Of a stretch of DNA of 64,000 nt, positions 1 through 8,314 are shown piece after piece. The notes beneath the pieces are model-generated. The model was not told where the DNA came from. It saw only the letters and a list, made by a program, of their open reading frames with translations, and searched no databases. This stretch comes from CAVSJJ01 sp963771015. GTDB taxonomy: Bacteria > Actinomycetota > Actinomycetes > Actinomycetales > Dermatophilaceae. The DNA lies in NCBI GenBank assembly GCA_963771015.1, contig CAVYRN010000005.1:744001-808000 (forward strand). Reading direction: 5' to 3'. Every line of letters begins with the position of its first letter. The first letter of the stretch is position 1. Position numbers and translations under genes: made by a program.

Positions 1-7
1 TCAGCAT
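1..7 (-). CDS. Start of a minus-strand gene cut by the window edge, probably purF
   Basis: Reading the minus strand, a purine-rich GAAAGGA lies 7 bases before an ATG at positions 7-5, so a gene appears to begin here and run out of the window; only Met-Leu is visible. It follows the SCP-like gene by 23 bases in the same direction. In Mycobacterium tuberculosis the SCP-like gene (Rv0807) directly precedes purF, and this window is rich in purine genes, so amidophosphoribosyltransferase is the natural guess. That identity is inferred only from neighbours. Confidence 0.35.
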
Positions 8-30
8 CTCGTGGTCCTTTCTCGGACCGG

Positions 31-411
31 TCACCGGTCCTCCGTCCCGGACAGGAGCGGCAGGTATGCCGTCAGGTCCGCCCGCGTGCCGCTCACCCGG
101 AGCCGCCCGCTCGCCGAGGCCTCGGCCCAGCCCGTCCGGCCGGTCGCGAGTGCCAGCCAGGTCTGCGGGTCCGTCTCGACGACGTTGGGCGGCGTCCCCC
201 GGGTATGCCGCGGGCCCTCGACGCACTGGGCGGCGGCATACGGGGGGACCCGCACCTCGACGCTGTGTCCGGGGGCCCGGACGCTGAGCTCCTCGACGGT
301 GTAGCGGACCGCGGTCGCCAGGTCGGCCCGATCGAGGGACGGGCCCTCCTCGAGCCAGTCCGCGAGGGCAGCCCGGCCCTCGGTCTCCGGAACTCGGCGG
401 CGCGGCGGCAT
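31..411 (-). CDS. SCP-2-like (sterol carrier family) small protein
   Basis: The 126-residue protein matches my memory of the bacterial SCP-orthologue family (SCP_3 type), small cytoplasmic proteins found next to purF in many actinobacteria. The recognisable part is the middle and end: an acidic helix-rich N-terminus, then a beta-rich stretch with VEVRVPPYAAAQC and ASGRLRVSGTRADL. The family folds like the lipid-binding SCP-2 domain, but no ligand or reaction is established and none can be read from the sequence. No signal peptide or membrane segment. It is the first gene leftward from a roughly 150-base control region shared with the divergent 5'-nucleotidase gene, and probably lies in an operon with the gene at the window edge. 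Confidence 0.6.
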   Translation of the reverse strand: MPPRRRVPETEGRAALADWLEEGPSLDRADLATAVRYTVEELSVRAPGHSVEVRVPPYAAAQCVEGPRHTRGTPPNVVETDPQTWLALATGRTGWAEASASGRLRVSGTRADLTAYLPLLSGTEDR

Positions 412-562
412 ACGCCCGATCGTCCCACGACGCGCTCACCCAGGGATTTACCCACCCTTTACCCAGTGACCTCACATAGAACGCTCAGAGTCCGCCATTG
501 TCGACATGTCCGCCACATGGGGCGGCGAGGGGACGCGACACAGCAAGGGACCCGGAGGACAC

Positions 563-2626
563 ATGAGGCACACGAGAACGATCACCGCGGTCACGGCAGG
601 GCTCGGCCTGGCCGTCGCAACGGCGGTGGGCACACCGGCCATGGCGGCGACGAACGCTGGGGCCGCGCTCCCCGCGGGGCTGATCCCCGTCAACATCCTC
701 AACATCAACGACTTCCACGGCCGCATCGTCGACGGGTTCGGCAACGGCGCCCTGGGCAAGAACTTCGCCTGCACGCTGTTGACCCAGAAGGCCGCGAAGG
801 GGTCCAACGTCCTCATCCTCGGAGCCGGCGACCTCGTCGGGGCGACACCCTTCGCCTCGGCCGTCCAGCAGGACAAGCCGACCATCGACTACCTGGGCGT
901 GCTCGGGCTGAACGCCTCGGCTGTCGGCAACCACGAGTTCGACAAGGGCTGGGACGACCTCAGCGGGCGGATCATGTCGCTCGCGACCTACCAGTACACC
1001 GGCGCCAATGTCTACGACAAGGGAACGACGACCCCGGCGCTGCCGGAGTACGAGTCCTACGACATCGGCGGCGTCCGGGTCGCCGTCGTCGGGGCCGTCA
1101 CCGAGGACACCCCGAACCTCGTGGCCGGTGCCGGCATCTCGGCGCTGGACTTCGGCGACCCCGTCGCGGCGGTCAACCGGGTGGCCGACAAGCTCAAGGA
1201 CGGCGACGTGAGCAACGGTGAGGCCGACGTGGTCGTCGCCGAGTACCACGAGGGCGGCCCCTACTCCTCGACGACGGGTACCCTCGCCGACCAGCTCGCG
1301 GTCCCGGTCTTCGCGCACCTCGTCAACGACACCTCGGCCAAGGTCGACGCGATCCTCCAGGGCCACACCCACCAGGCGTACGTCTACGACGTCCAGATCC
1401 CGGGTGCGTCCACCGGACAGACCCGCCCGGTGCTCCAGACCGGCCTCTACGGCGGCGCGGTCGGCACCATCTCGCTCGGGGTCGACCCGACGACCAGGAC
1501 GGTGACGGCCTACACCGCCGCCAACGTGCCGACGAGCGGCTACACCCCGACCTGCGAGGCCGACCCGACGTGGCAGGCCGCGGCCCAGATCGTCGACGAC
1601 GCCGTCGCGTACGCCGCGCCGCTCGCCGCCCAGCAGGTCGGCAGCGAGACCGCATCCCTCTCCCGGGCGTTCAACAACGGCTCGGAGGACCGCGGCCGCG
1701 AGTCGACGCTGTCGAACCTCATCGCACAGTCCTACCTGGAGTCGACCAACGAGCCGGGCCGGCTCGGCGCCGACATCGCGATCATGAACCCCGGCGGCGT
1801 CCGGGGTGACCTGCCCTTCGGCACGGACGGCACGATCACCTTCGGCCAGGCTGCGAACATCATGCCGTTCGGCAACACGATCAAGACGGCCGAGTACACC
1901 GGCGCCCAGGTCAAGCAGATCCTCGAGGAGCAGTGGCAGCCGGACGGCGCGTCTCGGCCCTACCTCCAGCTCGGCCTGTCGGACAACCTGACCTACACGT
2001 TCGACCCGACCATGGCGAGGGGCAGCCGGATCACGTCGATCACCCTGGGCGGGGCGCCGATCGACCCGGCCAAGGTCTACACGATCGTGTCGAACAGCTT
2101 CCTCGTGACGAACGTCGGCGCTGCGCCGGATGGCTTCGCGACGATGCTGCAGGGTGCGAACTACCGTGACTCGGGTCTGGTCGACCAGAACATGTTCGTC
2201 GACTGGATCGCGAAGAACAGCCCGGTGTCGCCGAGCTTCAAGAAGCACGCGGTGGCGGTGGTCGGCGTGCCGGACCCGTTCGTCACCGGCACGAAGGTCA
2301 CCTTCACCGTCGAGGGGCTGAACTTCACGAGCCTGGACGCCGAGCCGAACACCAGGCTCATCGTCTTCGTCGACGGCAAGCGGGTCGGCCGGACGACCGT
2401 CTCCGATGTCGTCGTCTCCTCCGAGATACCGAACCGGGACGGTCAGGCGACCCTGAGGTTGCGGGTGAAGTGGAAGTGGTTCAAGACCGCGGTCAAGAGC
2501 CTGCCCAAGCCGCGCCACTACCCGATCACGGAGGTCTCGGCGACGATGACCTTCGTCGCGAAGGACAGCGGAACGACGGTGACCCTCCCGATCGTCATCA
2601 GCAGGATGGCCCCGCTGCACGCCTGA
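563..2626 (+). CDS. Secreted bifunctional metallophosphatase/5'-nucleotidase (UshA/YfkN-like)
   Basis: This 687-residue exported enzyme should hydrolyse nucleotides or related phosphoesters outside the membrane. The start at 563 is chosen over an upstream ATG at 506 because GGAGG sits 5 bases before it and a signal peptide follows at once (basic start, hydrophobic core, AMA-AT cleavage near residue 29). The N-terminal calcineurin-like domain shows the metal ligands in order: D50 and H52 (NDFHG), D90 (GAGD), N123-H124-E125 (GNHE), H228 and GHTH at 266-269. The C-terminal 5'-nucleotidase domain carries NPGGVRGD near residue 408. A further roughly 120-residue beta-rich tail follows, perhaps Ig-like. 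There is no sortase or lipobox motif, so the protein is probably released. A strong hairpin follows the stop. Confidence 0.9.
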   Translation: MRHTRTITAVTAGLGLAVATAVGTPAMAATNAGAALPAGLIPVNILNINDFHGRIVDGFGNGALGKNFACTLLTQKAAKGSNVLILGAGDLVGATPFASAVQQDKPTIDYLGVLGLNASAVGNHEFDKGWDDLSGRIMSLATYQYTGANVYDKGTTTPALPEYESYDIGGVRVAVVGAVTEDTPNLVAGAGISALDFGDPVAAVNRVADKLKDGDVSNGEADVVVAEYHEGGPYSSTTGTLADQLAVPVFAHLVNDTSAKVDAILQGHTHQAYVYDVQIPGASTGQTRPVLQTGLYGGAVGTISLGVDPTTRTVTAYTAANVPTSGYTPTCEADPTWQAAAQIVDDAVAYAAPLAAQQVGSETASLSRAFNNGSEDRGRESTLSNLIAQSYLESTNEPGRLGADIAIMNPGGVRGDLPFGTDGTITFGQAANIMPFGNTIKTAEYTGAQVKQILEEQWQPDGASRPYLQLGLSDNLTYTFDPTMARGSRITSITLGGAPIDPAKVYTIVSNSFLVTNVGAAPDGFATMLQGANYRDSGLVDQNMFVDWIAKNSPVSPSFKKHAVAVVGVPDPFVTGTKVTFTVEGLNFTSLDAEPNTRLIVFVDGKRVGRTTVSDVVVSSEIPNRDGQATLRLRVKWKWFKTAVKSLPKPRHYPITEVSATMTFVAKDSGTTVTLPIVISRMAPLHA

Positions 2627-2641
2627 GCGGAGCGGTCACCC

Positions 2642-2672
2642 GAGGGGCGGCGGTGGTCCACCGCCGCCCCTC
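2642..2672. terminator. Perfect GC-rich hairpin after the nucleotidase gene
   Basis: Two 15-base arms (2642-2656 and 2658-2672) are perfectly complementary around a single T, giving an essentially perfect palindrome 15 bases after the stop codon. There is no U-tract, which is common for terminators in high-GC actinobacteria. It separates the nucleotidase from the next plus-strand gene, which has its own promoter. Confidence 0.75.
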
Positions 2673-2688
2673 GCGGCGTCCGGGCCGC

Positions 2689-2694
2689 TAGCCT
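2689..2694 (+). promoter_or_regulatory. -10 element (TAGCCT) of a leaderless promoter
   Basis: TAGCCT fits the actinobacterial -10 pattern TANNNT and ends 7 bases before the GTG at 2702. Transcription should start at or beside the start codon, giving a leaderless mRNA. This agrees with the lack of any Shine-Dalgarno sequence and supports GTG 2702 as the start. The same TAGSCT-N7-GTG arrangement precedes the DedA gene and purD. Confidence 0.5.
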
Positions 2695-2701
2695 GCCGAT
2701 C

Positions 2702-3553
2702 GTGGCCGGCGATAGCGCGCGCACCCAGGGGCCCACCCGGGATACCACCCGGGAGCTCGTCCGGGACGAGCGGGGCGGGTGGGTGGTCGTCGTCGACGGG
2801 TACGCCCAGTCCCACGTCAACCTCGAGGACCCCGGCGACCTCGCCTTCGAGTACGTCGCACAGATCGCCTCGGTCCTCACGGCTCTGACGACGGGTCGGC
2901 TCGCGGTCACCCACATCGGTGGCGGTGGCCTGACCCTCCCCCGGTGGGTCCACGACGCCCGCCCCGGGTCGACCCAGATCGTCCTCGAGCCGGACGTCCC
3001 GTTGACCGAGCTCGTCCGCCGTGACCTCCCGCTGCCGCGGGGACACCGGATCCGAGTACGTCCGGTCGACGGCCGGACCGGCCTGGCCCAGCTGGGCGAT
3101 GCCACCGCGGATGTCATCGTCCTCGACGCCTACGACGCCGGGCGGCTCCCCGCCGAGCTCGGCACAGTCGAGTTCCTCACCGACTGCGCGCGGGTGCTCG
3201 GCCCCGCCGGCCTCCTGGTCGCCAACGTGGCCGACGAGCCGGGGCTGCGGTATGCCGCCCGCCTCGGCGCCGGTGCGCGAACGGTCCTGGGGCACACGGC
3301 ATACGTTGCGACGACGGAGGTTCTCAAGGGCCGGCGCTTCGGCAACGGGGTGCTCGTCGCCAGCCGCACGCCGCTCGACGTCGGCGAGCTGCGCCGCCAC
3401 GTCGCCCGGTCGGCGTTCCCGAGCGGGGTGCTCGACGACGCCGAGCTCCGGCGGAGGGTCCCGGGGGCCCGGCCGCTCACCGACGCCGCACCCGAGCCCT
3501 CACCGGCGCCTCCGGCGTCCGCGACCCGGGGCCGGGGCTGGGACGTGCGCTGA
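2702..3553 (+). CDS. Spermidine synthase-like methyltransferase-fold protein
   Basis: This 283-residue cytoplasmic protein has the Rossmann-like fold of the polyamine synthase family. GYAQSHVNL near residue 34 matches the family's substrate-entry segment, and HIGGGGLTLPRW near 71 is the glycine-rich loop that binds decarboxylated S-adenosylmethionine. ADVIVLDAYDAG near 136 carries the acidic DAYD used in catalysis. Many actinobacterial homologues are annotated spermidine synthase or fused MFS/spermidine synthase; here the membrane half is absent. The last 40 residues are Pro/Ala/Arg-rich. True polyamine synthesis is not proven, since no decarboxylase lies nearby. The gene stands alone and converges on the histidine kinase gene, leaving 27 bases. 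Confidence 0.75.
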   Translation: MAGDSARTQGPTRDTTRELVRDERGGWVVVVDGYAQSHVNLEDPGDLAFEYVAQIASVLTALTTGRLAVTHIGGGGLTLPRWVHDARPGSTQIVLEPDVPLTELVRRDLPLPRGHRIRVRPVDGRTGLAQLGDATADVIVLDAYDAGRLPAELGTVEFLTDCARVLGPAGLLVANVADEPGLRYAARLGAGARTVLGHTAYVATTEVLKGRRFGNGVLVASRTPLDVGELRRHVARSAFPSGVLDDAELRRRVPGARPLTDAAPEPSPAPPASATRGRGWDVR

Positions 3554-3580
3554 CCCAGGACGCCTGGTCCCACCGCCCGC

Positions 3581-4666
3581 TCAGCCGCGCGAGCTGCCCA
3601 CGTCGAGCGGGGGGCCGGTGTCGGCTCCGGCCGTGGCGAGCGGGAGACGGACCCGGATGGTCGCCCCGCCGCCCACCGTCGAGGTGATGTCCACCGTGCC
3701 GCCCTGGGCCAGGACAAGGGCCCGGACGATGGCCAGGCCGAGGCCGGACCCCTGCGTGCCGGCGGCGCTGGTTCCTCGCCAGGACCGGTCGAAGGCGAGA
3801 CGCAGCTCCTCGGTCGTGAACCCCGGACCGGTGTCTGCGACCTCGAGGATGCCCTGGGCACCCTCGGACCGGACCCGGATGGCGACCTCGTCCCCGGGCC
3901 GACAGTAGAGACCGGCGTTGGCGACCAGGTTGCCGGCGACCTGGTGCAGGCGGTCGACGTCGCCGAGAACGACCACCCCCGGCGTGAGCTCCTGCCGGAC
4001 CAACAAACCGGCTGCCGCCAGAGCGCCCTCCCATGCGGTCACCGCCAACGTCGCGACCCGCGCAAGGTCGGCGCGCTCGAGGCTGAGCTGGAGTCCGGCC
4101 GACTCGGCGGCGGCGAGCTCACCCAGGTCCTCGACGAGGCGGCCCAGCCTCGTCGCCTGGTCGTGGAGGGAGGCGAGGGTCGACGGGTCCGGGGTCACCA
4201 GGCCGTCGCGGAGCTCCTCCAGGCCGGCCTGGAGCGCGGTGAGCGGCGTCCGGAGCTCGTGGGCGATATCGGCGGACAGCTGCCGTCGGGTCCGCTCGGA
4301 GCGTTCGACCTCCGACGCGGCTGCGTTGAGGGCGTCGGCGAGCTCGGCCAGCTCCGGCCGAGCAAGGTCCGGCAGCCGCACGCTGTGGTCCCCGACGGAG
4401 AAGGCGCGCGCGGCGTCGACGAGCTCGCGGAGGGGGGCGATGAGGCGGCGGGCGACGACGACCGAGACGAGCGCCGCGACGACGAGGGCGATGCCGGTGG
4501 CGGCGAGGAGCCAACCCACGCTCACCGCCTCCCCATGCCCTTCCCTCGCCACGAGGTGCGGCACAACGGTGCCGACGACATGGACCCCGATGCCGGTCAT
4601 CGACACGAAGAGCAGGGCGCCGAGCAGCCGCCGGCCGATCGGGCCGAGACGGGCACGGTCACTCAT
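3581..4666 (-). CDS. Membrane sensor histidine kinase
   Basis: This 361-residue sensor kinase is the partner of the upstream response regulator. It has two membrane segments (about residues 13-37 and 50-71) enclosing a very short external loop of about 12 residues, so it probably senses the membrane or a partner protein rather than binding a ligand outside. A HAMP linker (about 72-125) leads to the dimerisation helix with the phospho-accepting H136 in ADIAHELRTPL, then N-box (GNLVANA), G1 (DTGPGF) and G2 (GSGLGLAIV) of the ATPase domain. Its ATG overlaps the regulator's stop by 8 bases, so the two are translationally coupled. The signal is unknown. Confidence 0.93.
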   Translation of the reverse strand: MSDRARLGPIGRRLLGALLFVSMTGIGVHVVGTVVPHLVAREGHGEAVSVGWLLAATGIALVVAALVSVVVARRLIAPLRELVDAARAFSVGDHSVRLPDLARPELAELADALNAAASEVERSERTRRQLSADIAHELRTPLTALQAGLEELRDGLVTPDPSTLASLHDQATRLGRLVEDLGELAAAESAGLQLSLERADLARVATLAVTAWEGALAAAGLLVRQELTPGVVVLGDVDRLHQVAGNLVANAGLYCRPGDEVAIRVRSEGAQGILEVADTGPGFTTEELRLAFDRSWRGTSAAGTQGSGLGLAIVRALVLAQGGTVDITSTVGGGATIRVRLPLATAGADTGPPLDVGSSRG

Positions 4667-5342
4667 CGGGGCTCAGACCCATGCGGTAGCCGAAGCCGAC
4701 GACCGTCTCGACGACGTCATGCCCGCCGGCGCCGAGCTTGTGGCGCAGGTTCTTGACATGGGAGTCGACGAGCCGCTCGTAGCCCTCATAGGCACCACCG
4801 CTGATCCGCTCGATGAGCTCGTGACGGCCGAACACCCGCCCGGGCGTGTTCGACAGCGCAACCAGGAGCCCCCACTCGCTGGGCGTCAGCGCCAGGGGTC
4901 GCCCGTCGATGCTTGCCTCGTGCCGGGCCTGGTCCACCCGCAGCCGGCCGCCGCCGAAGGTCCGCGGCCGCGCCGCATCGCGACCCTGCCCGCGCCGGGC
5001 GAGAACCGCCTGGACCCGCAGGACGACCTCGGTCGGGCTGAACGGCTTGACGACGTAGTCGTCCGCCCCGGCGCGTAGCCCCGCGATCCGGTCCGAGACC
5101 GAGGCGCGCGCGGTGAGGACGACGACCGGGACGTCGGGCTGGGCCCGGCCCAGGACCTCTGCGCCGTCGATGTCCGGGAGCCCGAGGTCAAGCAGGACGA
5201 GATCCGGCCGGGCCTCGTCGAGCTTGAGCAGCGCCTCGGCCCCGGTTGCGGCGACGAGCACCGCCAGCCCGGCGCGCTCGAGATACCGCCGGAGGAGCTC
5301 GCGGATGTCCCGCTCGTCCTCGACGACGAGCACCGTCTCCAT
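4659..5342 (-). CDS. OmpR/PhoB-family response regulator
   Basis: The 227-residue regulator has a receiver domain (acidic pair at the N-terminus, phospho-accepting D52 in LLDLGLPDIDG, T77 and K99 in DDYVVKPF) followed by a winged-helix DNA-binding domain with the typical LTPSEWGLL and VDSHVKNLRHKLG segments. The ATG at 5342 is chosen because the receiver domain begins immediately; a longer open frame upstream has no domain content. It lies 117 bases downstream of the Gly-rich secreted protein gene and overlaps the kinase gene by 8 bases. All three genes run the same way, so the secreted protein may belong to this signalling unit. Confidence 0.93.
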   Translation of the reverse strand: METVLVVEDERDIRELLRRYLERAGLAVLVAATGAEALLKLDEARPDLVLLDLGLPDIDGAEVLGRAQPDVPVVVLTARASVSDRIAGLRAGADDYVVKPFSPTEVVLRVQAVLARRGQGRDAARPRTFGGGRLRVDQARHEASIDGRPLALTPSEWGLLVALSNTPGRVFGRHELIERISGGAYEGYERLVDSHVKNLRHKLGAGGHDVVETVVGFGYRMGLSPDE

Positions 5343-5458
5343 CACCCCATTCTGCGCCGCTGCCACGGCCCGCGCAGCCAGATCCGCGGCCAGAAGCCAG
5401 TCGTCCGCGGGGACGACTGTGACGGTCGCCCCCGCGGACCCAGAGGCCGGGCCGGCGC

Positions 5459-6310
5459 TCAGCGCCTGCCGCCTCCTCCGCCGCCCCCCGCGACGACGGT
5501 GATCGGCATCGTCACCGTGCTCCCGTCGATGGTGCCGACGTCGGCGCCGGTGATCGTCACGCCCGGGAAGGTGTACTCGATCCAGTAGGTACCCACCGAG
5601 GTCACCCGGAGGTTGTAGCCGTAGACGACCCGGCCGGTTGCGTTGATCTCCGCGCCGGCGGCCTGGCTCACGACGGGCTGCTCGGCCGTGCCGTCCTTCC
5701 AGATCCGCAGGGTCGCGCCCTGGGCCCACACGCGCGTCTCCGGGTACGGGCTCGTCGGGTCGCTTCGGAACCCGCCGACCCCGTCGCCCACGGCGCCGGT
5801 GCCGTAGGACGAGACCCGGTCGAGCTCGTCCGGCTCGAGCTTGACAACCGTCCAGCCGGTCAGTGCCGGGAGAGCCATGTCGGCCAGGAGGCCGACCTCG
5901 ACCCGGATCGGGCTGCCGACCTTGAGCTTGGCGTCGCCGCCGAGGTTGTCACCCCACGCGGCCGTCGCGCTCGCCTCGGCATAGCCCTGGAGGCAGCCGG
6001 CCTGCCACGTGTGGACGCCCTGGACGTAGAAGTAGCCCGCGGTGGGGTACCCGGTCTGTGGCTCGCCTACGGGTTCGACGGCGCCGGCGTCGCAGGTGAG
6101 CCCGTAGGGGTTGGTCCCGACGAAGAGCGCGGGAACCGAGAGGTTGTTCGCCGTCGTCGCGTCGCCACCTCCCCCGCCCCCAGCGCCGCCGCCGCCCCCT
6201 GCGCCACCGCCGCCAGGACCCTTGGCGGCCGCCGCCGGGACCACGAGCACCGCGACCGCGACCGCACCCACGACCCCCCGTAGGACCCTCGTACCCAGCC
6301 GCAGCGTCAT
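5459..6310 (-). CDS. Secreted protein with N-terminal poly-Gly segment, unknown function
   Basis: I do not recognise this 283-residue protein. It starts with a clear signal peptide (basic start, hydrophobic stretch, cleavage around VPAAAAK near residue 29). A run of about 20 mostly glycine residues follows (about 32-52), then a roughly 220-residue beta-rich domain with repeated aromatic-glycine motifs, and it ends in GGGGGGRR. Two cysteines (in GLTCDAG and AGCLQGY) could form a disulfide. AGGGGG is a strong ribosome site 9 bases before the ATG. No anchor, lipobox or sortase signal is seen. Being first of three co-directional genes with a kinase and regulator, it could be their target or input; that link is inference. 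Confidence 0.7.
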   Translation of the reverse strand: MTLRLGTRVLRGVVGAVAVAVLVVPAAAAKGPGGGGAGGGGGAGGGGGGDATTANNLSVPALFVGTNPYGLTCDAGAVEPVGEPQTGYPTAGYFYVQGVHTWQAGCLQGYAEASATAAWGDNLGGDAKLKVGSPIRVEVGLLADMALPALTGWTVVKLEPDELDRVSSYGTGAVGDGVGGFRSDPTSPYPETRVWAQGATLRIWKDGTAEQPVVSQAAGAEINATGRVVYGYNLRVTSVGTYWIEYTFPGVTITGADVGTIDGSTVTMPITVVAGGGGGGGRR

Positions 6311-6488
6311 CGCCGACCCCCTTCCGATCGCGGGCCCGCAGGGCGGGTCGCCGTGCCGACCCCGGGACCGCCCTCCGGGTCCCCTGCTCCCGGAGGACCG
6401 GTCCTGGGCTCAGCCTCTCGCTCGGCCGTGGCGTCCGCTTGGGGACCGTGTGGTGATCGGGTGGAGATGACGCTCACCCCGGAACGAC

Positions 6489-6527
6489 GGATGCCGCCGC
6501 CCCCGTGCGAAGGGGGCGGCGGCGTCC
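6489..6527 (-). terminator. Terminator hairpin closing the sulfur operon
   Basis: Arms at 6489-6504 and 6512-6527 pair over 16 bases with one G-T pair around the loop GTGCGAA. It lies 43 bases after the tusA stop and is the first strong hairpin downstream of the six-gene minus-strand operon, so it probably ends that transcript. It also separates the operon from the secreted-protein gene further on. Confidence 0.75.
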
Positions 6528-6570
6528 GGGTCCGACGACGGAGGGCCCGCCTCGGTTCCTCCAGGCGGGG

Positions 6571-6816
6571 TCAGGCCTCGTCGGACTTCCTGATGAGGAA
6601 GACGAGGTCCTTGCCCTCCTCGGCCTGGGAGACCATCTCGTTGCCGGTGGAGTCGGCCCAGGCCGGGATGTCGCTGAGCGCGCCCCGGTCGGTCGCCATG
6701 ACCTTGAGGATCTGGCCGACCTCCATCCGTCGGATGGCCTTGGTGGCCGCCATGACCGGCATGGGGCACATGAGCTCGCGGGCGTCGACAAGAACGTCTT
6801 CGGTGATGTCAGACAT
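6571..6816 (-). CDS. TusA-family sulfur carrier protein
   Basis: This 81-residue cytoplasmic protein is a TusA/SirA-type carrier that holds sulfane sulfur as a persulfide on a conserved cysteine, here C17 in the diagnostic CPMP motif. The rest follows the family: IRRMEVGQILKVMATD, then DIPAWADSTGNEMVS. It is the last gene of the operon, 12 bases after dsrE2. In sulfur oxidisers, TusA and DsrE proteins pass sulfur to downstream enzymes (known from the Dsr and sHdr pathways), so pairing with DsrE2 and a molybdo-oxidoreductase suggests sulfur relay here rather than tRNA thiolation. The actual partner is inferred. Confidence 0.9.
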   Translation of the reverse strand: MSDITEDVLVDARELMCPMPVMAATKAIRRMEVGQILKVMATDRGALSDIPAWADSTGNEMVSQAEEGKDLVFLIRKSDEA

Positions 6817-6828
6817 GGGGAGGTCCTC

Positions 6829-7422
6829 TCAGATGAACAGGGTGACGTTGGACTTGCGGGCATCGGCCATGAATGCCGCCGCGCCGCCGAACTCGACCCC
6901 CTCGATGAAGTCGTTCTGGGAGAAGCCAAAGACGTCGACCGTCATCTGGCAGGCGATGAGCCGCACGTCCATCTCCCGCGCGGTGTCGAGCAGGTCGCGG
7001 ATCGTCGCTACGTTGTGCCGGGCGAAGCGCTGCTTCATCATCTTCGAGGCCACCGAGACCATCCCCGGCATCGCGGTCACGACGTCGGGCATCGGCATCG
7101 GCATCGGCATCGCGGGGTTGCCGACCGGGGCGACCTTGAGCCGCTTCTCGAAGTCCTTGTGGATGATGTTGAGGCCGTAGAAGGTGAAGAACACGGAGAC
7201 GTCGATGCCCACCGCGGCCGCGGCGTTGGCGAGGATGAGGGGCGGGTAGGCCCAGTCGAGGGTTCCCTTGGAGGCGACGATCGCCCCGGTGCGCACGCCG
7301 GGGTCCTTCTTCTGCGCGGAGGCGACCTCCTCGCGGACGATGCGCCGGATGTCCTCCTCGGTGAGGGGGGCGGACAGGGTCTGGTCAGCGACGGATGCGG
7401 CGGCAGCCACGTCAGACGACAT
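6829..7422 (-). CDS. DsrE2-like sulfur carrier protein
   Basis: The 197-residue protein belongs to the DsrE/DsrF-like superfamily, closest in my reading to DsrE2. Diagnostic segments are VFFTFYGL near residue 77 and IACQMTVDVFG with the single cysteine C158, the expected persulfide carrier. A 40-residue charged N-terminal extension (TEEDIRRIVREE) precedes the domain. Residues 105-112 alternate Met-Pro, encoded by a short tandem of GGCATC on the plus strand (about 7088-7112). The start at 7422 has GGAGGTG upstream and overlaps the torD stop by 11 bases, so translation is coupled. It should shuttle sulfur with TusA; an interaction with the molybdoenzyme is inference from the operon. Confidence 0.8.
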   Translation of the reverse strand: MSSDVAAAASVADQTLSAPLTEEDIRRIVREEVASAQKKDPGVRTGAIVASKGTLDWAYPPLILANAAAAVGIDVSVFFTFYGLNIIHKDFEKRLKVAPVGNPAMPMPMPMPDVVTAMPGMVSVASKMMKQRFARHNVATIRDLLDTAREMDVRLIACQMTVDVFGFSQNDFIEGVEFGGAAAFMADARKSNVTLFI

Positions 7423-8314
7423 CAGCAAGCACCTCCTGCAAAGTGGTCTGCCGCGCACGGCACGCGGCTGCGGTGGTCTCGGCCCGCTCTGCCCAGAAGA
7501 CGGCCACGGAACCGAGCATGGAGATGTCCTGGCGGTGGTGCGCTGCCCAGCGGTCCGCCTCGGTCGCGACCCAGTCCAGGGTCGCGGGGGCGTCCTGCTC
7601 GAGCATCGCCGCGAGAACATAGGCGCGTTCGCCGACCCGGAGGCCGAGGCCGCATTCGCGGGCCCCGCGGGCCAGGTCGCGCCGGGTGAGGACGAGGCCG
7701 CTGCGAGCCGGGGTGAGCAGCGACTGTGCCAGGTCGCGTGCCCCCTCGACCTCGTCGGGCAGGCCGGGAGCGTCGATGAGGTGGCGGGGCAGGGCATCGG
7801 CTGGTGTGAGCTCGGCGGCCTCGGCGACGAGCGCCTCGACGAGGAGGGCGGCCCAGTCCGCATAGAACGACGACCCCGCGGACTCGATCGCTCGGGCGAA
7901 CACCGGCACCCAGCTGAGCAGGTGCTCCCACAGCAGGGCCGAGCGGGCCCGCCTGCGCAGCACGGCTCGGGCCGGGTCCTCCTCGGCCGCCTCGGCGTCG
8001 GCGAGGACGGCATACAGGCCGAGCAGTGCCGCCAGATGGTCCGGCTCGGCCGGCGGCACCTGTCCGACCGCGCGCCAGAACCCGGCGACCCGGTCGGCCG
8101 CCTCGCCGCCCAGCATTCCCTCGGGCCCGAGGTACATCGCGGCATACGGAAGGACGGACAGGCCGAGGACCTGGGTATAGACGGACGCCTGGGGCAGGGC
8201 GCCGAGGTCGAGTGCCTCGCTGACGACGCGGTGCGACGGCTGCGGGCTCTCCGACAGGACGGCGAGGGCGAGGAGGAGGTCCGACGGCCCCGACGCGTGA
8301 GCGGCCCTGGTCAT
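7412..8314 (-). CDS. TorD-family chaperone for the molybdoenzyme
   Basis: This 300-residue all-helical cytoplasmic protein fits the TorD/DmsD chaperone family, which binds molybdopterin oxidoreductases during cofactor insertion. The recognisable pattern is a helical leader, WEHLLSWVPVFARAIESAGSSFYADWAALL in the middle (the family's L-x-H-x-x-x-W-x-P segment), and more helices after. The ATG overlaps the stop of the oxidoreductase gene by 4 bases (ATGA), as expected for a dedicated chaperone. It is longer than a typical TorD (about 200 residues); the last third resembles no domain I know. TorD partners are often Tat-exported, but the partner here has no Tat signal. Confidence 0.75.
   Translation of the reverse strand: MTRAAHASGPSDLLLALAVLSESPQPSHRVVSEALDLGALPQASVYTQVLGLSVLPYAAMYLGPEGMLGGEAADRVAGFWRAVGQVPPAEPDHLAALLGLYAVLADAEAAEEDPARAVLRRRARSALLWEHLLSWVPVFARAIESAGSSFYADWAALLVEALVAEAAELTPADALPRHLIDAPGLPDEVEGARDLAQSLLTPARSGLVLTRRDLARGARECGLGLRVGERAYVLAAMLEQDAPATLDWVATEADRWAAHHRQDISMLGSVAVFWAERAETTAAACRARQTTLQEVLADVV

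Noticed and set aside
485..2620. A 711-residue minus-strand open frame over the nucleotidase gene
   Set aside because: It is the antisense shadow of a clear gene. High GC leaves many long frames open; the sequence is Arg/Val/Asp-rich with no domain.
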